NCBI GenBank assembly: GCA_003136795.1
Contig: PLDP01000043.1
Coordinates: 6,576-12,613, forward strand
From: Actinomycetota bacterium
GTDB lineage: Bacteria > Actinomycetota > Thermoleophilia > Gaiellales > Gaiellaceae
Direction of reading: 5' to 3'
DNA: 6,038 bases
In this document: positions 5,984-6,038 of the stretch, piece after piece
Layout: the number at the start of each line of letters is the position of its first letter
Position numbering within the stretch: the first letter of the stretch is position 1
Program-made: the position numbers and the translations under genes
Notes under the pieces: model-generated
What the model was told of the DNA's origin: nothing
Databases searched by the model: none
What the model saw: only the letters and a program-made list of their open reading frames with translations

Positions 5984-6038
5984 TGGCAGTGCGCCGGTAC
6001 TTCGTGACCACCTTCGGGTGCCAGATGAACGCCCACGA
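5983..6038 (+). CDS. miaB: tRNA methylthiotransferase MiaB, first codons only
   Basis: The first 18 codons run to the window edge and read MAVRRYFVTTFGCQMNAH. The segment TFGCQMN, with Cys13, is the highly conserved N-terminus of MiaB, where this cysteine binds the auxiliary [4Fe-4S] cluster in the UPF0004 domain. MiaB is a radical-SAM enzyme that adds the 2-methylthio group to N6-isopentenyl-A37 of tRNAs reading codons that start with U. ATG 5983 has no Shine-Dalgarno sequence. GTG 5989 is an equally good start, because TACCCT lies six bases before it, as expected for a leaderless mRNA, and two residues would be lost without harm. The rest of the gene is outside the window. Related enzymes such as MtaB and RimO share the fold, but TxGCQMN favours MiaB. 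Confidence 0.85.
   Translation, partial: MAVRRYFVTTFGCQMNAH

Overview
The window is GC-rich and carries a bacterial housekeeping cluster in the order thpR (3' end) - recA - recX - rny on the plus strand. Three minus-strand genes follow, and the first codons of miaB (plus strand) sit at the right edge. The base composition, the CGAAC-N4-GTTCG type of SOS operator, the recA-recX-rny-miaB neighbourhood and several start codons with a TAnnnT box a few bases upstream all suggest an actinobacterium. The deep-branching Thermoleophilia (Gaiellales/Solirubrobacterales) are my best guess, but this rests on gene order and motif style and not on a database search.

Positions 1-1852 hold a tightly packed unit. 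thpR ends 4 bases before recA, and the recA ribosome binding site lies in the last codons of thpR. recX starts 15 bases after recA. A perfect palindromic LexA operator (212-225) is embedded in the thpR reading frame, about 100 bases upstream of recA, so recA-recX very probably has an SOS-regulated promoter inside thpR. RecA performs strand exchange and stimulates LexA self-cleavage; RecX restrains RecA filaments.

Positions 1853-2085 are a 233-base non-coding leader before rny. It begins AT-rich, with a possible promoter at the end of recX and an 8-base palindrome, and ends very GC-rich with stable hairpins. One hairpin has a GNRA tetraloop and another exposes the rny Shine-Dalgarno sequence in its loop. 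rny (2086-3663) encodes the membrane-anchored endoribonuclease RNase Y.

rny converges on the minus-strand block with only 11 bases between stop codons, and both stop codons lie in one 7-bp inverted repeat. Read in its own direction, the minus-strand block is a class I methyltransferase, a nucleotidyltransferase of the aminoglycoside-adenylyltransferase-like type (2 bases downstream), and a DMT/EamA-family 10-helix membrane transporter (30 bases further on, with its own possible -10 box). Its substrates are unknown. It looks like an accessory cassette placed between rny and miaB, which I would otherwise expect to be co-directional neighbours. The methyltransferase and miaB diverge with only 14 bases between their start codons, around a symmetric TACCCTA/TAGGGTA element that could serve as the -10 box in both directions.

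I found no RNA gene, CRISPR array, insertion sequence or phage gene. The best candidates for something new are regulatory: the SOS box inside thpR, the structured rny leader, the stop-codon hairpin and the compact divergent start region.
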